Shown here: positions 18,143-27,103 of the stretch, piece after piece
Position numbering within the stretch: position 1 is the stretch's first letter
Layout: each line of letters starts with the position of its first letter
Assembly (NCBI GenBank): GCA_947500435.1
Contig: CANMRV010000004.1
Span: 620,001-684,000, forward strand
From: an uncultured Flavobacteriaceae bacterium
GTDB lineage: Bacteria > Bacteroidota > Bacteroidia > Flavobacteriales > Flavobacteriaceae
Length of the DNA: 64,000 nucleotides
Direction of reading: 5' to 3'
Position numbers and translations under genes: made by a program
The notes under the pieces: generated by a model
The model's database searches: none
What the model was told of the DNA's origin: nothing
Seen by the model: only the letters and a program-made list of their open reading frames with translations

Positions 18143-18669
18143 ATGTTACCGATCTTTTAGTCAAGCAAACCCAAGATGCCCATATATGGACAAACAAGCT
18201 AATTGATTCTATTCCCATAGAAAATTGGGATGAAACTCCAGATACCCTAGCATCAAATATCAGCTGGCAAGTAGGGCATTTGGTAATAAGTGAATACTAC
18301 CATGCTATTTTGGTAGTAACCGGATTTGACGAAGAGATCACTCAAAAAATTGATTTGAAAGCGCATAACCATTTATATGGTTACGAAAGTGTTCCGAAAG
18401 AATTAGTTGGGAAAAGTGAGCCGAAGCTTTTAAGACAACAATTGCATTTTATGCAGCATAAGGTTATCCAAAACGTTTCCGCTTTGACTTTGAAAGCATT
18501 GGAAAGTGCTGTGGAACAACCTATCAAACAGAAACATCCCGTGGCAACAACAAAGTTGGACGCTGTTTCATGGAATATCAAACATACCATGTGGCATTGT
18601 GGTCAAATTGCATCAATTAAGCGATTGATACATGGAGGCTTTGATTTTGGTCTTCCAAAAAGAACTTAA
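18139..18669 (+). CDS. DinB-family protein
   Basis: A 176-residue protein of the DinB/YfiT-like metal-binding four-helix-bundle family. The likely ligand histidines are in SWQVGHLVISEYYH and NIKHTMWHCGQIASIKRLI, with the usual 'H-x3-H-x2-Q-I' ending. DinB proteins are thiol transferases or stress proteins of mostly unknown substrate. The start overlaps the pssA stop (ATGA), so translation is coupled. It is not closely similar to the second DinB gene at 62978-63496. Confidence 0.8.
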   Translation: MNVTDLLVKQTQDAHIWTNKLIDSIPIENWDETPDTLASNISWQVGHLVISEYYHAILVVTGFDEEITQKIDLKAHNHLYGYESVPKELVGKSEPKLLRQQLHFMQHKVIQNVSALTLKALESAVEQPIKQKHPVATTKLDAVSWNIKHTMWHCGQIASIKRLIHGGFDFGLPKRT

Positions 18670-18709
18670 CATCAGATAATTCAATTAACAGATTAAAAAC
18701 TATACAATT

Positions 18710-18952
18710 ATGAGTTTCAAAAAATCACTTTTTATCCTAGTTATGGCTTTTGGCATTTTAAGCGCCTGTGGTGAACAAAAAGCTAAAGAAGTAAAAGTAG
18801 ACGCTGCAGAAGTGGAAAAAGCGGCAGCTGAAATGCGTGAAGAAGTTGCCGAAAAAGAAGCTGAAATTAAAGCTGCTAAACAAAGAGTAGCTGATAGCTT
18901 AAGGAAGGTTGATAGCCTTCAACAAGTTAAAGAACACGGTCACGCACATTAG
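18710..18952 (+). CDS. small coiled-coil lipoprotein
   Basis: An 80-residue protein with a lipoprotein signal peptide: LVMAFGILSAC, with the acylated cysteine at about residue 20. The mature part is an alanine/glutamate/lysine-rich coiled coil (EKAAAEMREEVAEKEAEIKAAKQR) ending in HGHAH, a possible metal-binding tail. It is 12 bases upstream of a HupE-like gene and probably in one operon with it. A role in periplasmic metal handling is a guess based on this tail and neighbour. The family is unknown to me. Confidence 0.75.
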   Translation: MSFKKSLFILVMAFGILSACGEQKAKEVKVDAAEVEKAAAEMREEVAEKEAEIKAAKQRVADSLRKVDSLQQVKEHGHAH

Positions 18953-18964
18953 AATACTTAGTAA

Positions 18965-19642
18965 ATGCTTAAGAAAACAATCGTTTTTTTAGTACTCTGC
19001 TTTATCTCAATTACCGCGTATGCACATGGGGTTGATGGTGAAACACAGTCATTTTTACTTACTAATAAAGGTGTTGCATTTGGCCCTTTTCTTTATATAG
19101 GCGCGAAACATATGCTTACGGGTTATGATCACCTGCTCTTTTTAGTGGGGGTTATTTTCTTCTTGTATCGCACGCGGGAAATTCTTTTGTATGTAAGCTT
19201 TTTTACCATTGGACACAGTTTGACTTTATTACTCGGTGTTATGGCTGATATCAATGTGAATGCCTATTTAATTGATGCCATAATAGCCTTATCAATTGTC
19301 TATAAAGGATTTGACAACTTGGGTGGATTCAAACAATTTTTTGGGAAGCAACCTAATACTAAAATCGCCGTTTTGATATTCGGACTTTTTCATGGATTTG
19401 GACTTGCCACCAAACTACAGGAGTTCGAATTTGACAAAGAGGGGCTTTTTGTCAACTTGTTGGGTTTCAACCTTGGAGTGGAAATTGGACAATTTTTGGC
19501 CCTAGGCCTGGTCTTATTGCTACTTGGTGTTTGGAGAAGATATAGTAGTTATGTAAAATTTTCTAATCTTACCAACATGGCGCTAATGGCAGCTGGATTT
19601 CTATTGCTTGGATTTCAGTTAGCAGGATATTTCACTTCTTAA
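18965..19642 (+). CDS. HupE/UreJ family membrane protein
   Basis: A 225-residue protein with a signal-like first segment and about six further membrane spans. The family histidine motifs are present: KHMLTGYDHLLFLVG, FTIGHSLTL and LFHGFGLATKL. HupE and UreJ proteins are nickel (or cobalt) permeases linked to hydrogenase or urease. Neither enzyme is encoded in this window, so the metal is uncertain. It lies in a plus-strand operon between a histidine-tailed lipoprotein and a membrane-anchored protein. Confidence 0.88.
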   Translation: MLKKTIVFLVLCFISITAYAHGVDGETQSFLLTNKGVAFGPFLYIGAKHMLTGYDHLLFLVGVIFFLYRTREILLYVSFFTIGHSLTLLLGVMADINVNAYLIDAIIALSIVYKGFDNLGGFKQFFGKQPNTKIAVLIFGLFHGFGLATKLQEFEFDKEGLFVNLLGFNLGVEIGQFLALGLVLLLLGVWRRYSSYVKFSNLTNMALMAAGFLLLGFQLAGYFTS

Positions 19643-19652
19643 AATTTACAGT

Positions 19653-20309
19653 ATGGAGGATTCAAATCAACTGGTAATGAATAAAAAACAATTGCTCAAA
19701 TCGGTGCTTTGGGCTTTTTTCATTGGCGCCGTTGTTTTAGTTACCGCTGTTTTGCCCGCGGAATATGGTATTGACCCCTTAGGCACAGGAAAACTTTTCG
19801 GGTTTAGTAAATTGTATATGGATGATGCTCCAAGTGTTACTACTGAGGAGAATTCAATAACTGTACAAACAGATGTTGAATTACTGAAACTAAAAAAGTT
19901 AGGCTCTCCGCCGAGCACTCCAAAACCCGAGGAAGCAAAGAATCCGGCACCAATATCGCAATTGGCTATGCGTACGGATACAATATGTGTTCTAGTGCCA
20001 GCCGGCAAGGGACTTGAATACAAGTTCAGAGCATTAAAGCTAGGGAGCATTAAATACGACTGGAATACCAGCGAAAGTAACATTGTTTATATTGATTTCC
20101 ACGGAGAGGTATATCAAGAGAATCCGCCTGAAGAAGTTTTTTACGAAAGCTATACATTGGCTTATTCCAATAATATGGCAGGCACATTTACCGCTCCCTT
20201 TGATGGAAAACATGGATGGTATTTCAGAAATAGAAATGTTTCTGATGTTATTGTTACTTTGCATTTAGAAGGACAATATGAATTGCTTGACGGGTACAAG
20301 CAAGAATAA
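19653..20309 (+). CDS. transmembrane anchor protein, HupE-associated
   Basis: A 218-residue protein with one membrane segment near the N-terminus (LLKSVLWAFFIGAVVLVTAVLPAEYGIDPLGTGKLFG), then an extracytoplasmic domain. The 'VLPAEYGIDPxGxGxxLG' stretch is characteristic of proteins annotated as transmembrane anchor proteins, often next to HupE genes. The domain is all-beta in appearance (YKFRALKLGSIKYDWNTSESNIVYIDFHGE). It ends with a lone, hydrophilic GWYFRN ... LEGQYEL segment. Function is unknown; a partnership with HupE is suggested by the 10-base gap. Confidence 0.75.
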   Translation: MEDSNQLVMNKKQLLKSVLWAFFIGAVVLVTAVLPAEYGIDPLGTGKLFGFSKLYMDDAPSVTTEENSITVQTDVELLKLKKLGSPPSTPKPEEAKNPAPISQLAMRTDTICVLVPAGKGLEYKFRALKLGSIKYDWNTSESNIVYIDFHGEVYQENPPEEVFYESYTLAYSNNMAGTFTAPFDGKHGWYFRNRNVSDVIVTLHLEGQYELLDGYKQE

Positions 20310-20338
20310 GGCGAATCAAAAAGATATTAAAGTATCCA

Positions 20339-20998
20339 ATGAAAAGAGACCTTGTATGGATTACCATACTGTGCTTATTGGCTTTTGCATATTGCCTTTT
20401 TACCAAAACAGATTGGATTGAAGCCACAATTTTAATTTCTGGAGTGCTATGTGTTGCACTAATTGCTATCGGGCGTAAAGAAGGTTATATTTTCGGATTA
20501 TATACCAGTATTTCATATGCCTGGGTTGCCTTTGAAAATGGCCTTTTCGGAGAAATGTTATTGAACCTACTTTTTTTCATCCCTACAGGTGTTTGGGGGT
20601 ATTTTCTTTGGAAAAATAAATCCGAAGGCAATATTGTTCTGATGCGGAATCTATCAACAAAACAGATACTCAGTGTTATTGCCACCTGTATCTCGCTAAC
20701 TGTAATCTTAGGTTTTATACTCTCTTTAGTTGAAAATCAGAATTCCCCTTATGTTGACGCTACAACAAATATTCTTTCCATTTGCGCGACCATCTTGATG
20801 ATGTGGCGCTATGCAGAACAATGGTTGTTATATATAGTATTGAATCTATTTACCGTTTCACTTTGGATAATACGCTACCAATCTGATGGCTACGCCGCTG
20901 ATACCATGATTTTTATGTGGATATTGTACTTGTTAAATAGTATTTATGGGTACTGGAGATGGAACCAAAAATCGAAAATTCAAACTTCGCTATCTTAA
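20339..20998 (+). CDS. pnuC: nicotinamide riboside transporter PnuC
   Basis: A 219-residue membrane protein with seven or eight spans. The PnuC landmarks are visible: EATILISGVLCVALIAIGRKEGYIFG, NLLFFIPTGVWGYFLWKNK and the closing MWILYLLNSIYGYWRW. PnuC imports nicotinamide riboside by facilitated diffusion, trapped by phosphorylation inside the cell. The next gene, six bases downstream, encodes the matching NadR-type kinase, which supports the substrate. Confidence 0.93.
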   Translation: MKRDLVWITILCLLAFAYCLFTKTDWIEATILISGVLCVALIAIGRKEGYIFGLYTSISYAWVAFENGLFGEMLLNLLFFIPTGVWGYFLWKNKSEGNIVLMRNLSTKQILSVIATCISLTVILGFILSLVENQNSPYVDATTNILSICATILMMWRYAEQWLLYIVLNLFTVSLWIIRYQSDGYAADTMIFMWILYLLNSIYGYWRWNQKSKIQTSLS

Positions 20999-21004
20999 AA
21001 AGCA

Positions 21005-22015
21005 ATGAGAAAAAGAGGATTGACATTAGGAAAATTTGCGCCATTTCATAAGGGTCACGAATACCTAATTCAAACGGCTCTTTCAGAGGTAGATGAATTG
21101 TATGTTCTGATTTATGACACTGATTTGATTTCTGTTCCATTACAGGTGCGAGCCGGTTGGATAAAAAAACTATATCCGCAAGTTAAAATTATTGAAGCTT
21201 GGGATGGACCCGAAGGCTACGGAGATACTCCCGAAATAAAAAAAGTTCAAGAGGATTATATACTGAAGCGTTTGGGTAATATTAAGATTACTCACTTTTA
21301 TAGTAGCGAATTTTATGGTGATCATGTTAGTAAGGCTTTAGGAGCAGTGGATAGAAGAGTTGATGAGGGGCGAAGTCAAATTTCGATTTCAGGTACTGCC
21401 CTGCGTGAAAACACCTATGAACTAAAAGAATATCTTTCTGAAGTTGTATATAATGACTTGATTATCAAAATATGCTTCCTAGGCGCCCCATCTACAGGTA
21501 AAAGTACAATAGCGAAGGAGCTGGCTAAATTCTTTAACACCAATTCTATGCCAGAATATGGGGCCGATTTCTGGCTTGAAAACCAAGTAAACCGTCGCTT
21601 AACACTTGCCCAGTTTGAGCAAATAGCTCCAGAGCACAATAGTCGTGAGGATGCGCTGGTACTTCTAAGTAATACCTATCTTTTCTGCGATACTTGCGCA
21701 ATTACCACATACGTATTCGCAAAAGACTATCATGGCAAGGCAGGTTCAGTATTGACGGAATATGCCCAAAAGGCGGAAAAAAGATATGACCTTTTCTTTT
21801 TATGTGATACTGACATTCCATATGACAATACTTGGGAGCGCAGTGGTAATCAAAAACGCAAGTGGTTTCAAAAACAAATTATAGCTGATTTGAAAGAAAG
21901 ACGGATTCCATATATAATGTTATCAGGAAATCTCGAAGAAAGAGTGGAAAAAGTGAAAACCGTATTAAAGGGACTTGAGAAGTATGATAATGTCTTTAGC
22001 TTATGCAAAGTTTAA
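21005..22015 (+). CDS. nadR: bifunctional NMN adenylyltransferase / ribosylnicotinamide kinase (NadR type)
   Basis: A 336-residue enzyme of two domains. Residues 1-145 are the nucleotidyltransferase, with [14 protein letters not shown] (HxGH motif) and [10 protein letters not shown]. Residues 150-336 are the kinase with a P-loop at 160-168 (GAPSTGKST). Together they turn nicotinamide riboside into NMN and then NAD. The DNA-binding helix-turn-helix domain of enterobacterial NadR is absent, so it is enzymatic only. It forms an operon with pnuC. Its end overlaps the convergent lptB by four bases. Confidence 0.93.
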   Translation: MRKRGLTLGKFAPFHKGHEYLIQTALSEVDELYVLIYDTDLISVPLQVRAGWIKKLYPQVKIIEAWDGPEGYGDTPEIKKVQEDYILKRLGNIKITHFYSSEFYGDHVSKALGAVDRRVDEGRSQISISGTALRENTYELKEYLSEVVYNDLIIKICFLGAPSTGKSTIAKELAKFFNTNSMPEYGADFWLENQVNRRLTLAQFEQIAPEHNSREDALVLLSNTYLFCDTCAITTYVFAKDYHGKAGSVLTEYAQKAEKRYDLFFLCDTDIPYDNTWERSGNQKRKWFQKQIIADLKERRIPYIMLSGNLEERVEKVKTVLKGLEKYDNVFSLCKV

Positions 22016-22752
22016 AAATCCAACTTCTTTTTCCGAAGTTCGAAATTCTGCCCCAAGTACACTTTACGAACCATTTCATCAGCAGCCAAATCTTCTGGAT
22101 GTCCAGATTTTAGAATTCCGCCTTCGAACATCAAATACGAGCGTTCTGTAATAGCTAAGGTTTCTTGTACGTTGTGGTCGGTTATAAGAATACCGATGTT
22201 TTTATCTTTCAATTGAGCAACAATACGTTGAATGTCTTCAACCGCAACGGGGTCAACTCCTGCAAAGGGTTCATCCAGCAGAATAAACTTGGGGTCTGTG
22301 GCAAGTGCGCGGGCAATTTCTGTGCGTCTTCGTTCTCCACCTGATAACAAATCACCACGGTTTTTGCGAATGTGACCTAGACTGAATTCGTCAATCAAGG
22401 ACTCCATCTTCATTTCTTGCTCCTTTTTACTCAGCTTTGTTAGCTGAAGCACACTCATGATATTTTTTTCAATACTTAGTTTTCGAAAAACGGAAGCTTC
22501 TTGCGCCAAATAACCAATACCGTTTTGTGCTCTTTTGTACATGGGGAAGTTGGTAATCTCCATGTCATCCAAATAGATTTTCCCTCCATTGGGTTTTACA
22601 AGTCCAACGATCATGTAGAAAGAAGTGGTTTTTCCAGCACCATTTGGACCTAGTAGTCCAACGATTTCTCCTTGATTTACTTCCAATGAAATACCTTTAA
22701 CCACTTTTCGCCCGCGATAGGCCTTCATGATGTTTTCTGCTCTTAGCTTCAT
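22012..22752 (-). CDS. lptB: LPS export ABC transporter ATP-binding protein LptB
   Basis: A 246-residue cytoplasmic ATPase that powers LPS extraction from the inner membrane through LptFG. Walker A is GPNGAGKTT, the signature is [15 protein letters not shown], and Walker B is [20 protein letters not shown], the wording typical of Lpt[12 protein letters not shown] supplies the switch histidine. It is the third gene of a probable kdsD-tatC-lptB operon. Confidence 0.95.
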   Translation of the reverse strand: MKLRAENIMKAYRGRKVVKGISLEVNQGEIVGLLGPNGAGKTTSFYMIVGLVKPNGGKIYLDDMEITNFPMYKRAQNGIGYLAQEASVFRKLSIEKNIMSVLQLTKLSKKEQEMKMESLIDEFSLGHIRKNRGDLLSGGERRRTEIARALATDPKFILLDEPFAGVDPVAVEDIQRIVAQLKDKNIGILITDHNVQETLAITERSYLMFEGGILKSGHPEDLAADEMVRKVYLGQNFELRKKKLDF

Positions 22753-22804
22753 TCTTTCAAATCTAAAACATATAATTCCGGTTAAGGGAAGAATGCTTTA
22801 TTTT

Positions 22805-23659
22805 TTAACTTTTTTTGGCACGCTGTGCAGCCAATTTAGCTTCTTGTTTGGCTTGCCTTTTTAAAACTCTTTTGGAAATATAAATACTGATTTGGTATAA
22901 TATTAATATAGGTAATGCGACCACCACTTGACTTGCAATGTCTGGAGGGGTTATTACCGCCGCTAATATCAAAACTACGACCAAAGATATTTTACGATAT
23001 TTTCTTAGGATTTCAGGAGTAACCAAACCTACCTTGGTCAAGAAATATACAATTATCGGAAGTTCGAAAATGAGCCCGCATGCTATTACTGAAGTGCGTA
23101 CTGTTGCCACGTAAGAGGCTAAATCAAATTCGTTCGTTACTTCAGAGCTTACTTGATAGGTTCCTAAGAAGTTAATAGATAAAGGCGCTACCACGTAGTA
23201 TCCGAATAAGGCGCCCATGAAGAAAAGTAACGAAGCTGTGAAAATGAATCCTTTGGAATATTTACGCTCGGTAGCGTGCAGACCAGGACTAATGAACTTC
23301 CACAATTCATAGAGTACATAAGGAAAACCGACGATGAAACCTGCCCAAATTGAAGTCCATATATGGGCGGAAAACTGTCCTGCCATTAAACGACTTTGAA
23401 TGGTAAACGGAAGCTCATCAGCACAAAAATCAGAATCAATACCCAAGAAAGTAGCTACTTTACAAAAGAACTTGTAGGTTGGGAAGTCCATTTTTTTTGG
23501 ACCAAAAAGGACTGTATCAAAAATAAAATCCTTCATCAGGAAAGCTACACTCCCTATAATTACAACCGCCAAAACGGATCGTATCAAGTGCCATCTTAAT
23601 TCTTCAAGATGGTCTAAAAATGACATTTCATCTGGGGACTTGGTAGTTGTTTTTGCCAT
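22805..23659 (-). CDS. tatC: twin-arginine translocase subunit TatC
   Basis: A 284-residue inner-membrane protein with six spans that recognises twin-arginine signal peptides. MSFLDHLEELRWHLIRSV is the conserved cytoplasmic N-terminus. Later landmarks are FPYVLYELWKFISPGL and FELPIIVYFLTKVGLV, and ITPPDIASQVVVALPILILYQISI closes the domain. An extra periplasmic loop with cysteines (residues 60-85) is common in the phylum. The C-terminus is lysine-rich. It follows kdsD by two bases. Confidence 0.96.
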   Translation of the reverse strand: MAKTTTKSPDEMSFLDHLEELRWHLIRSVLAVVIIGSVAFLMKDFIFDTVLFGPKKMDFPTYKFFCKVATFLGIDSDFCADELPFTIQSRLMAGQFSAHIWTSIWAGFIVGFPYVLYELWKFISPGLHATERKYSKGFIFTASLLFFMGALFGYYVVAPLSINFLGTYQVSSEVTNEFDLASYVATVRTSVIACGLIFELPIIVYFLTKVGLVTPEILRKYRKISLVVVLILAAVITPPDIASQVVVALPILILYQISIYISKRVLKRQAKQEAKLAAQRAKKS

Positions 23660-23661
23660 TA

Positions 23662-24627
23662 TTAAAGGATGCCTTCTTTGATTAGGTTATGCAAATGTAC
23701 AATACCCTTATAATTTTTACCATCGACCGCCAATAATTGTGAGATGCCTTTTTCTTGCATCAGTTCAAGTGCTTTAATAGCCAATACTTCAGTTTCTATG
23801 GTTTTTGGATGAAGACTCATGACGTCTTTTGCGGTTAGTCCGTTTATCTGGTCATACTTGTTTAGCATTCTTCGAATGTCACCATCGGTTACAACCCCTA
23901 TGATTTCATCATTTTCTACTACGGCAGTAACACCAAGCATTTTTTCAGAAATCTCCACAATTACTTTCTTAATATCAGTATCTGGACTTACTTGAGGTTT
24001 TTGATTATTAGCCACAATATCCTCGACGCGGAGGTATAAACGTTTGCCTAATGTACCACCAGGGTGATATTTTGCAAAATCAGTACTGCTAAAACCTTTT
24101 AATTCCAAAAGGCAAATAGCTAGAGCATCGCCCATTACCAATTGCGCGGTCGTACTTGTCGTAGGGGCCAAATTATTAGGACAAGCCTCTTTCTCAATGA
24201 ACGTATTTAGAATGAAATCTGACTGTTGGGCAAGAAAAGAATCTATATTTCCCGTCATCGCAATCAGTTTGTTTTTTCCTCTTTTGATAAGTGGAACTAA
24301 CATTTTTATTTCTGGAGTGTTTCCACTTTTTGAAATACAGATAACAACATCACTTTCTTGAATTGTTCCCAAATCCCCATGAATAGCATCCGCAGCGTGC
24401 ATAAAAATTGATGGAGTACCTGTGGAATTTAGTGTTGCCACAATTTTTGAGGCGATAATGGCACTTTTACCAATACCGGAAATTACGACCCTGCCTTTTG
24501 AGGATATGATACAAGAGACAGCATTTGCAAAATCATCATTCAAAAATGAGCTCAAATTCTGAATTGCTTCACTTTCAGTTTGTATAGTTTTCTTCGCTAA
24601 ATCAAGTATAGCTTTGGCGTCGCTCAA
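23662..24627 (-). CDS. kdsD: D-arabinose 5-phosphate isomerase, KpsF/KdsD family
   Basis: An enzyme that converts ribulose 5-phosphate to arabinose 5-phosphate, the first step of Kdo synthesis. A SIS domain holds VISGIGKSAIIASKI and ISKSGNTPEI, and two CBS domains close the protein. I place the start at the TTG in 24625-24627 (then SDAKAILDLAKK), giving 321 residues, the usual family length. A longer reading begins at TTG 24709-24711, but that codon lies inside the -33 element of a near-perfect promoter, so it cannot be transcribed from there. It heads the operon with tatC and lptB. Confidence 0.9.
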   Translation of the reverse strand: MSDAKAILDLAKKTIQTESEAIQNLSSFLNDDFANAVSCIISSKGRVVISGIGKSAIIASKIVATLNSTGTPSIFMHAADAIHGDLGTIQESDVVICISKSGNTPEIKMLVPLIKRGKNKLIAMTGNIDSFLAQQSDFILNTFIEKEACPNNLAPTTSTTAQLVMGDALAICLLELKGFSSTDFAKYHPGGTLGKRLYLRVEDIVANNQKPQVSPDTDIKKVIVEISEKMLGVTAVVENDEIIGVVTDGDIRRMLNKYDQINGLTAKDVMSLHPKTIETEVLAIKALELMQEKGISQLLAVDGKNYKGIVHLHNLIKEGIL

Positions 24628-24683
24628 GGTATAAAGAGAATTATAGGTTGCTTTGTGTAAAGAATGTATTATATTTAAGACTA

Positions 24684-24713
24684 CAAATTTACGTAAAGTT
24701 AAGTATATCAAAA
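24684..24713 (-). promoter_or_regulatory. strong Bacteroidota-type promoter of kdsD-tatC-lptB
   Basis: Minus strand: TTTTG at 24713-24709, a 17-base spacer, then TAAATTTG at 24691-24684, an exact match to the consensus. Transcription should begin near 24680, which decides against the longer reading of kdsD. Confidence 0.75.
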
Positions 24714-24824
24714 TCTTTTGAATTAAAACAAAGTTAATTCTACCATGTTGCGGTTTAAAAGCTTAGAAATCCGTACCTTACAGAAACTACAGTGTAGATA
24801 TTTATCGATGATAATTCGTATTGA

Positions 24825-27035
24825 ATGAAAAACAAAGGTTTAGTTTTGAGTGAACTAGATTTACATGCTTCTTTAAAAAAATATTTCGGATTTTCCGATT
24901 TTAAAGGTCTTCAAGAACAAGTAGTTAAGCATATAGTTCAGGGTAATAATACCTTCGTAATTATGCCAACTGGCGGTGGTAAATCGCTTTGCTATCAACT
25001 ACCTGCTTTGATGCAAGAAGGTACTGCAATCATAGTTTCCCCGCTTATTGCTCTGATGAAAAATCAAGTTGATGCTATTCGAGGTATTTCCTCCGAACAC
25101 GGTATTGCCCATGTTTTAAATTCCAGTTTAAATAAAACGGAAATTAAACAAGTTAAGGAGGATATTACCAATGGAATTACAAAATTACTTTATGTAGCGC
25201 CCGAATCCTTAACGAAACAGGAATATGTTGACTTTTTACAAGCGCAGACCATTTCTTTTATGGCGGTTGATGAAGCGCATTGTATTTCAGAATGGGGTCA
25301 CGATTTTAGACCAGAGTATCGCAATTTAAAATCGATTGCGGAGCGTTTGGGGGATAGTATTCCTATTATTGGACTAACAGCTACAGCAACTCCGAAGGTA
25401 CAAGAGGACATCATTAAGAATTTGGGGATAACGGATGCAAAAGTGTTTAAAGCGTCTTTTAATCGCCCAAATCTATATTATGAAGTACGAACCAAAACAG
25501 AACATGTTGATAGTGATATTATTCGTTTTGTAAAAAAGAATTCAGGAAAGTCAGGAATCATATATTGTTTGAGTAGAAAACGTGTGCAACAACTTGCTCA
25601 GGTTTTACAGGTGAACGGAGTAAGTGCCGTTCCCTATCATGCTGGTTTTGATGCTAAAACACGCTCGAAATATCAAGACATGTTCTTAATGGAAGATGTT
25701 GACGTAGTTGTGGCGACAATTGCTTTTGGAATGGGTATCGACAAGCCCGATGTGCGTTTTGTGATTCATCATGATATTCCGAAGAGTATAGAAAGTTATT
25801 ACCAAGAGACTGGCAGAGCTGGAAGAGATGGGGGAGAGGGACACTGTTTAGCTTTCTATTCATATAAAGATATTGAGAAGCTCGAGAAGTTTATGTCGGG
25901 CAAACCTGTTGCCGAGCAGGAAATCGGAAATGCGCTATTGCAGGAAGTAGTAGCTTATGCAGAAACTTCGATGTCGCGCCGCAAATTCATGTTGCATTAT
26001 TTCGGGGAATCATTTGACGAGGTAAACGGTGAAGGCGCCGATATGGACGACAATACGCGAAATCCGAAGGAGAAGCACGAAGCTCTAGATGACGTTGTGA
26101 AGTTGTTGAAAGTGGTTCAAGGTACGGTCGAAAAATTCAAATCAAAGGAAATCGTAAATGCCCTTCGTGGAAAAACGAATGCGCTCATTGCTTCACATAA
26201 AACCAATGAAAAAGAATTTTTTGGAATAGGTTCCGATAGAGATAAAAGCTACTGGATGGCTTTAATACGTCAGGTCTTGGTTGCCGGACTCTTGAAAAAA
26301 GAAATCGAGCAATATGGAATTTTAAGGATGACGGATAACGGAAAGGACTTTCTAAAGAAGCCGACTTCGTTTATGATGACCTCAGACCATGTGTATACCA
26401 AAGAATCAACAGATGCTATTGTTAGCGCTGCTAAAGGAGGAGTTACCGATGAAAAGTTGTTGAAGCAATTGAAAGACCTCAGAAAGGCGCAATCTAAAAA
26501 AATGGATGTTCCGCCTTATGTAGTGTTCCAAGACCCTTCACTTGAAGATATGGCGTTGAAGTATCCTATTTCGATGGAAGAGCTACTCAACATCCATGGA
26601 GTAGGAGAAGGGAAAGCAAAGAAATATGGGAAGCCTTTTGTGGAGATGATAAAAGGCTATGTGGAAGAATATGATATTTTGCGTCCTGATGATTTAGTTG
26701 TAAAAAGTACGGGCGCGAACTCAGCATTAAAATTGTACATCATTCAGAACGTAGATAGAAAGTTGCCTTTAAATGATATTGCTTCTGCCAAGGGACTTGA
26801 AATTCCTGAACTTATCAAAGCAATGGAGCAGATTGTTTTTAGTGGAACCAAATTGAATTTAGGCTACTGGATTGATGAGATTCTCGACGAAGATCAGCAA
26901 GAAGAAATACACGAATATTTTTTAGAAGCTGAAACGGATAAGGTTGAAACCGCAATGGAAGAATTCGATGGAGATTACGAAGATGAAGAACTCCGATTGT
27001 ATCGACTTAAATTTTTTAGCGAAGTTGCGAATTAA
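24825..27035 (+). CDS. recQ: ATP-dependent DNA helicase RecQ
   Basis: A 736-residue 3'-5' helicase for recombination and replication repair. Motif I is MPTGGGKSLCYQLP, motif II is DEAHCISEWGHDFRP, and motif VI is QETGRAGRDG. The RQC winged helix follows (EFFGIGSDRDKSYW), then the HRDC domain (MEELLNIHGVGEGKAKKYG), then a helix-turn-helix extension and acidic tail. The position of the usual four zinc cysteines (after SRRKFMLHYFGE) has none; an acidic GEGADMDDN stretch takes their place. It is divergent from kdsD. Confidence 0.95.
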   Translation: MKNKGLVLSELDLHASLKKYFGFSDFKGLQEQVVKHIVQGNNTFVIMPTGGGKSLCYQLPALMQEGTAIIVSPLIALMKNQVDAIRGISSEHGIAHVLNSSLNKTEIKQVKEDITNGITKLLYVAPESLTKQEYVDFLQAQTISFMAVDEAHCISEWGHDFRPEYRNLKSIAERLGDSIPIIGLTATATPKVQEDIIKNLGITDAKVFKASFNRPNLYYEVRTKTEHVDSDIIRFVKKNSGKSGIIYCLSRKRVQQLAQVLQVNGVSAVPYHAGFDAKTRSKYQDMFLMEDVDVVVATIAFGMGIDKPDVRFVIHHDIPKSIESYYQETGRAGRDGGEGHCLAFYSYKDIEKLEKFMSGKPVAEQEIGNALLQEVVAYAETSMSRRKFMLHYFGESFDEVNGEGADMDDNTRNPKEKHEALDDVVKLLKVVQGTVEKFKSKEIVNALRGKTNALIASHKTNEKEFFGIGSDRDKSYWMALIRQVLVAGLLKKEIEQYGILRMTDNGKDFLKKPTSFMMTSDHVYTKESTDAIVSAAKGGVTDEKLLKQLKDLRKAQSKKMDVPPYVVFQDPSLEDMALKYPISMEELLNIHGVGEGKAKKYGKPFVEMIKGYVEEYDILRPDDLVVKSTGANSALKLYIIQNVDRKLPLNDIASAKGLEIPELIKAMEQIVFSGTKLNLGYWIDEILDEDQQEEIHEYFLEAETDKVETAMEEFDGDYEDEELRLYRLKFFSEVAN

Positions 27036-27053
27036 TTAGAACATGTTTTAAAC

Positions 27054-27085
27054 AAAAAAAGCCCTGTCGACTGACAAGGCTTTTC
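27054..27085. terminator. bidirectional terminator between recQ and the protease gene
   Basis: AAAGCCCTGTC pairs with GACAAGGCTTT (one mismatch) around a four-base loop, with A and T runs on either side. It can end both the recQ and the converging protease transcripts. Confidence 0.8.
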
Positions 27086-27103
27086 TTATTCTATTTGTTT
27101 TGC

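Noticed and set aside
19667..20083. Minus-strand open frame of 138 codons opposite the anchor-protein gene
   Set aside because: The plus-strand frame has a convincing membrane segment and family signature and fits the operon; the opposite frame has no domain or start context.
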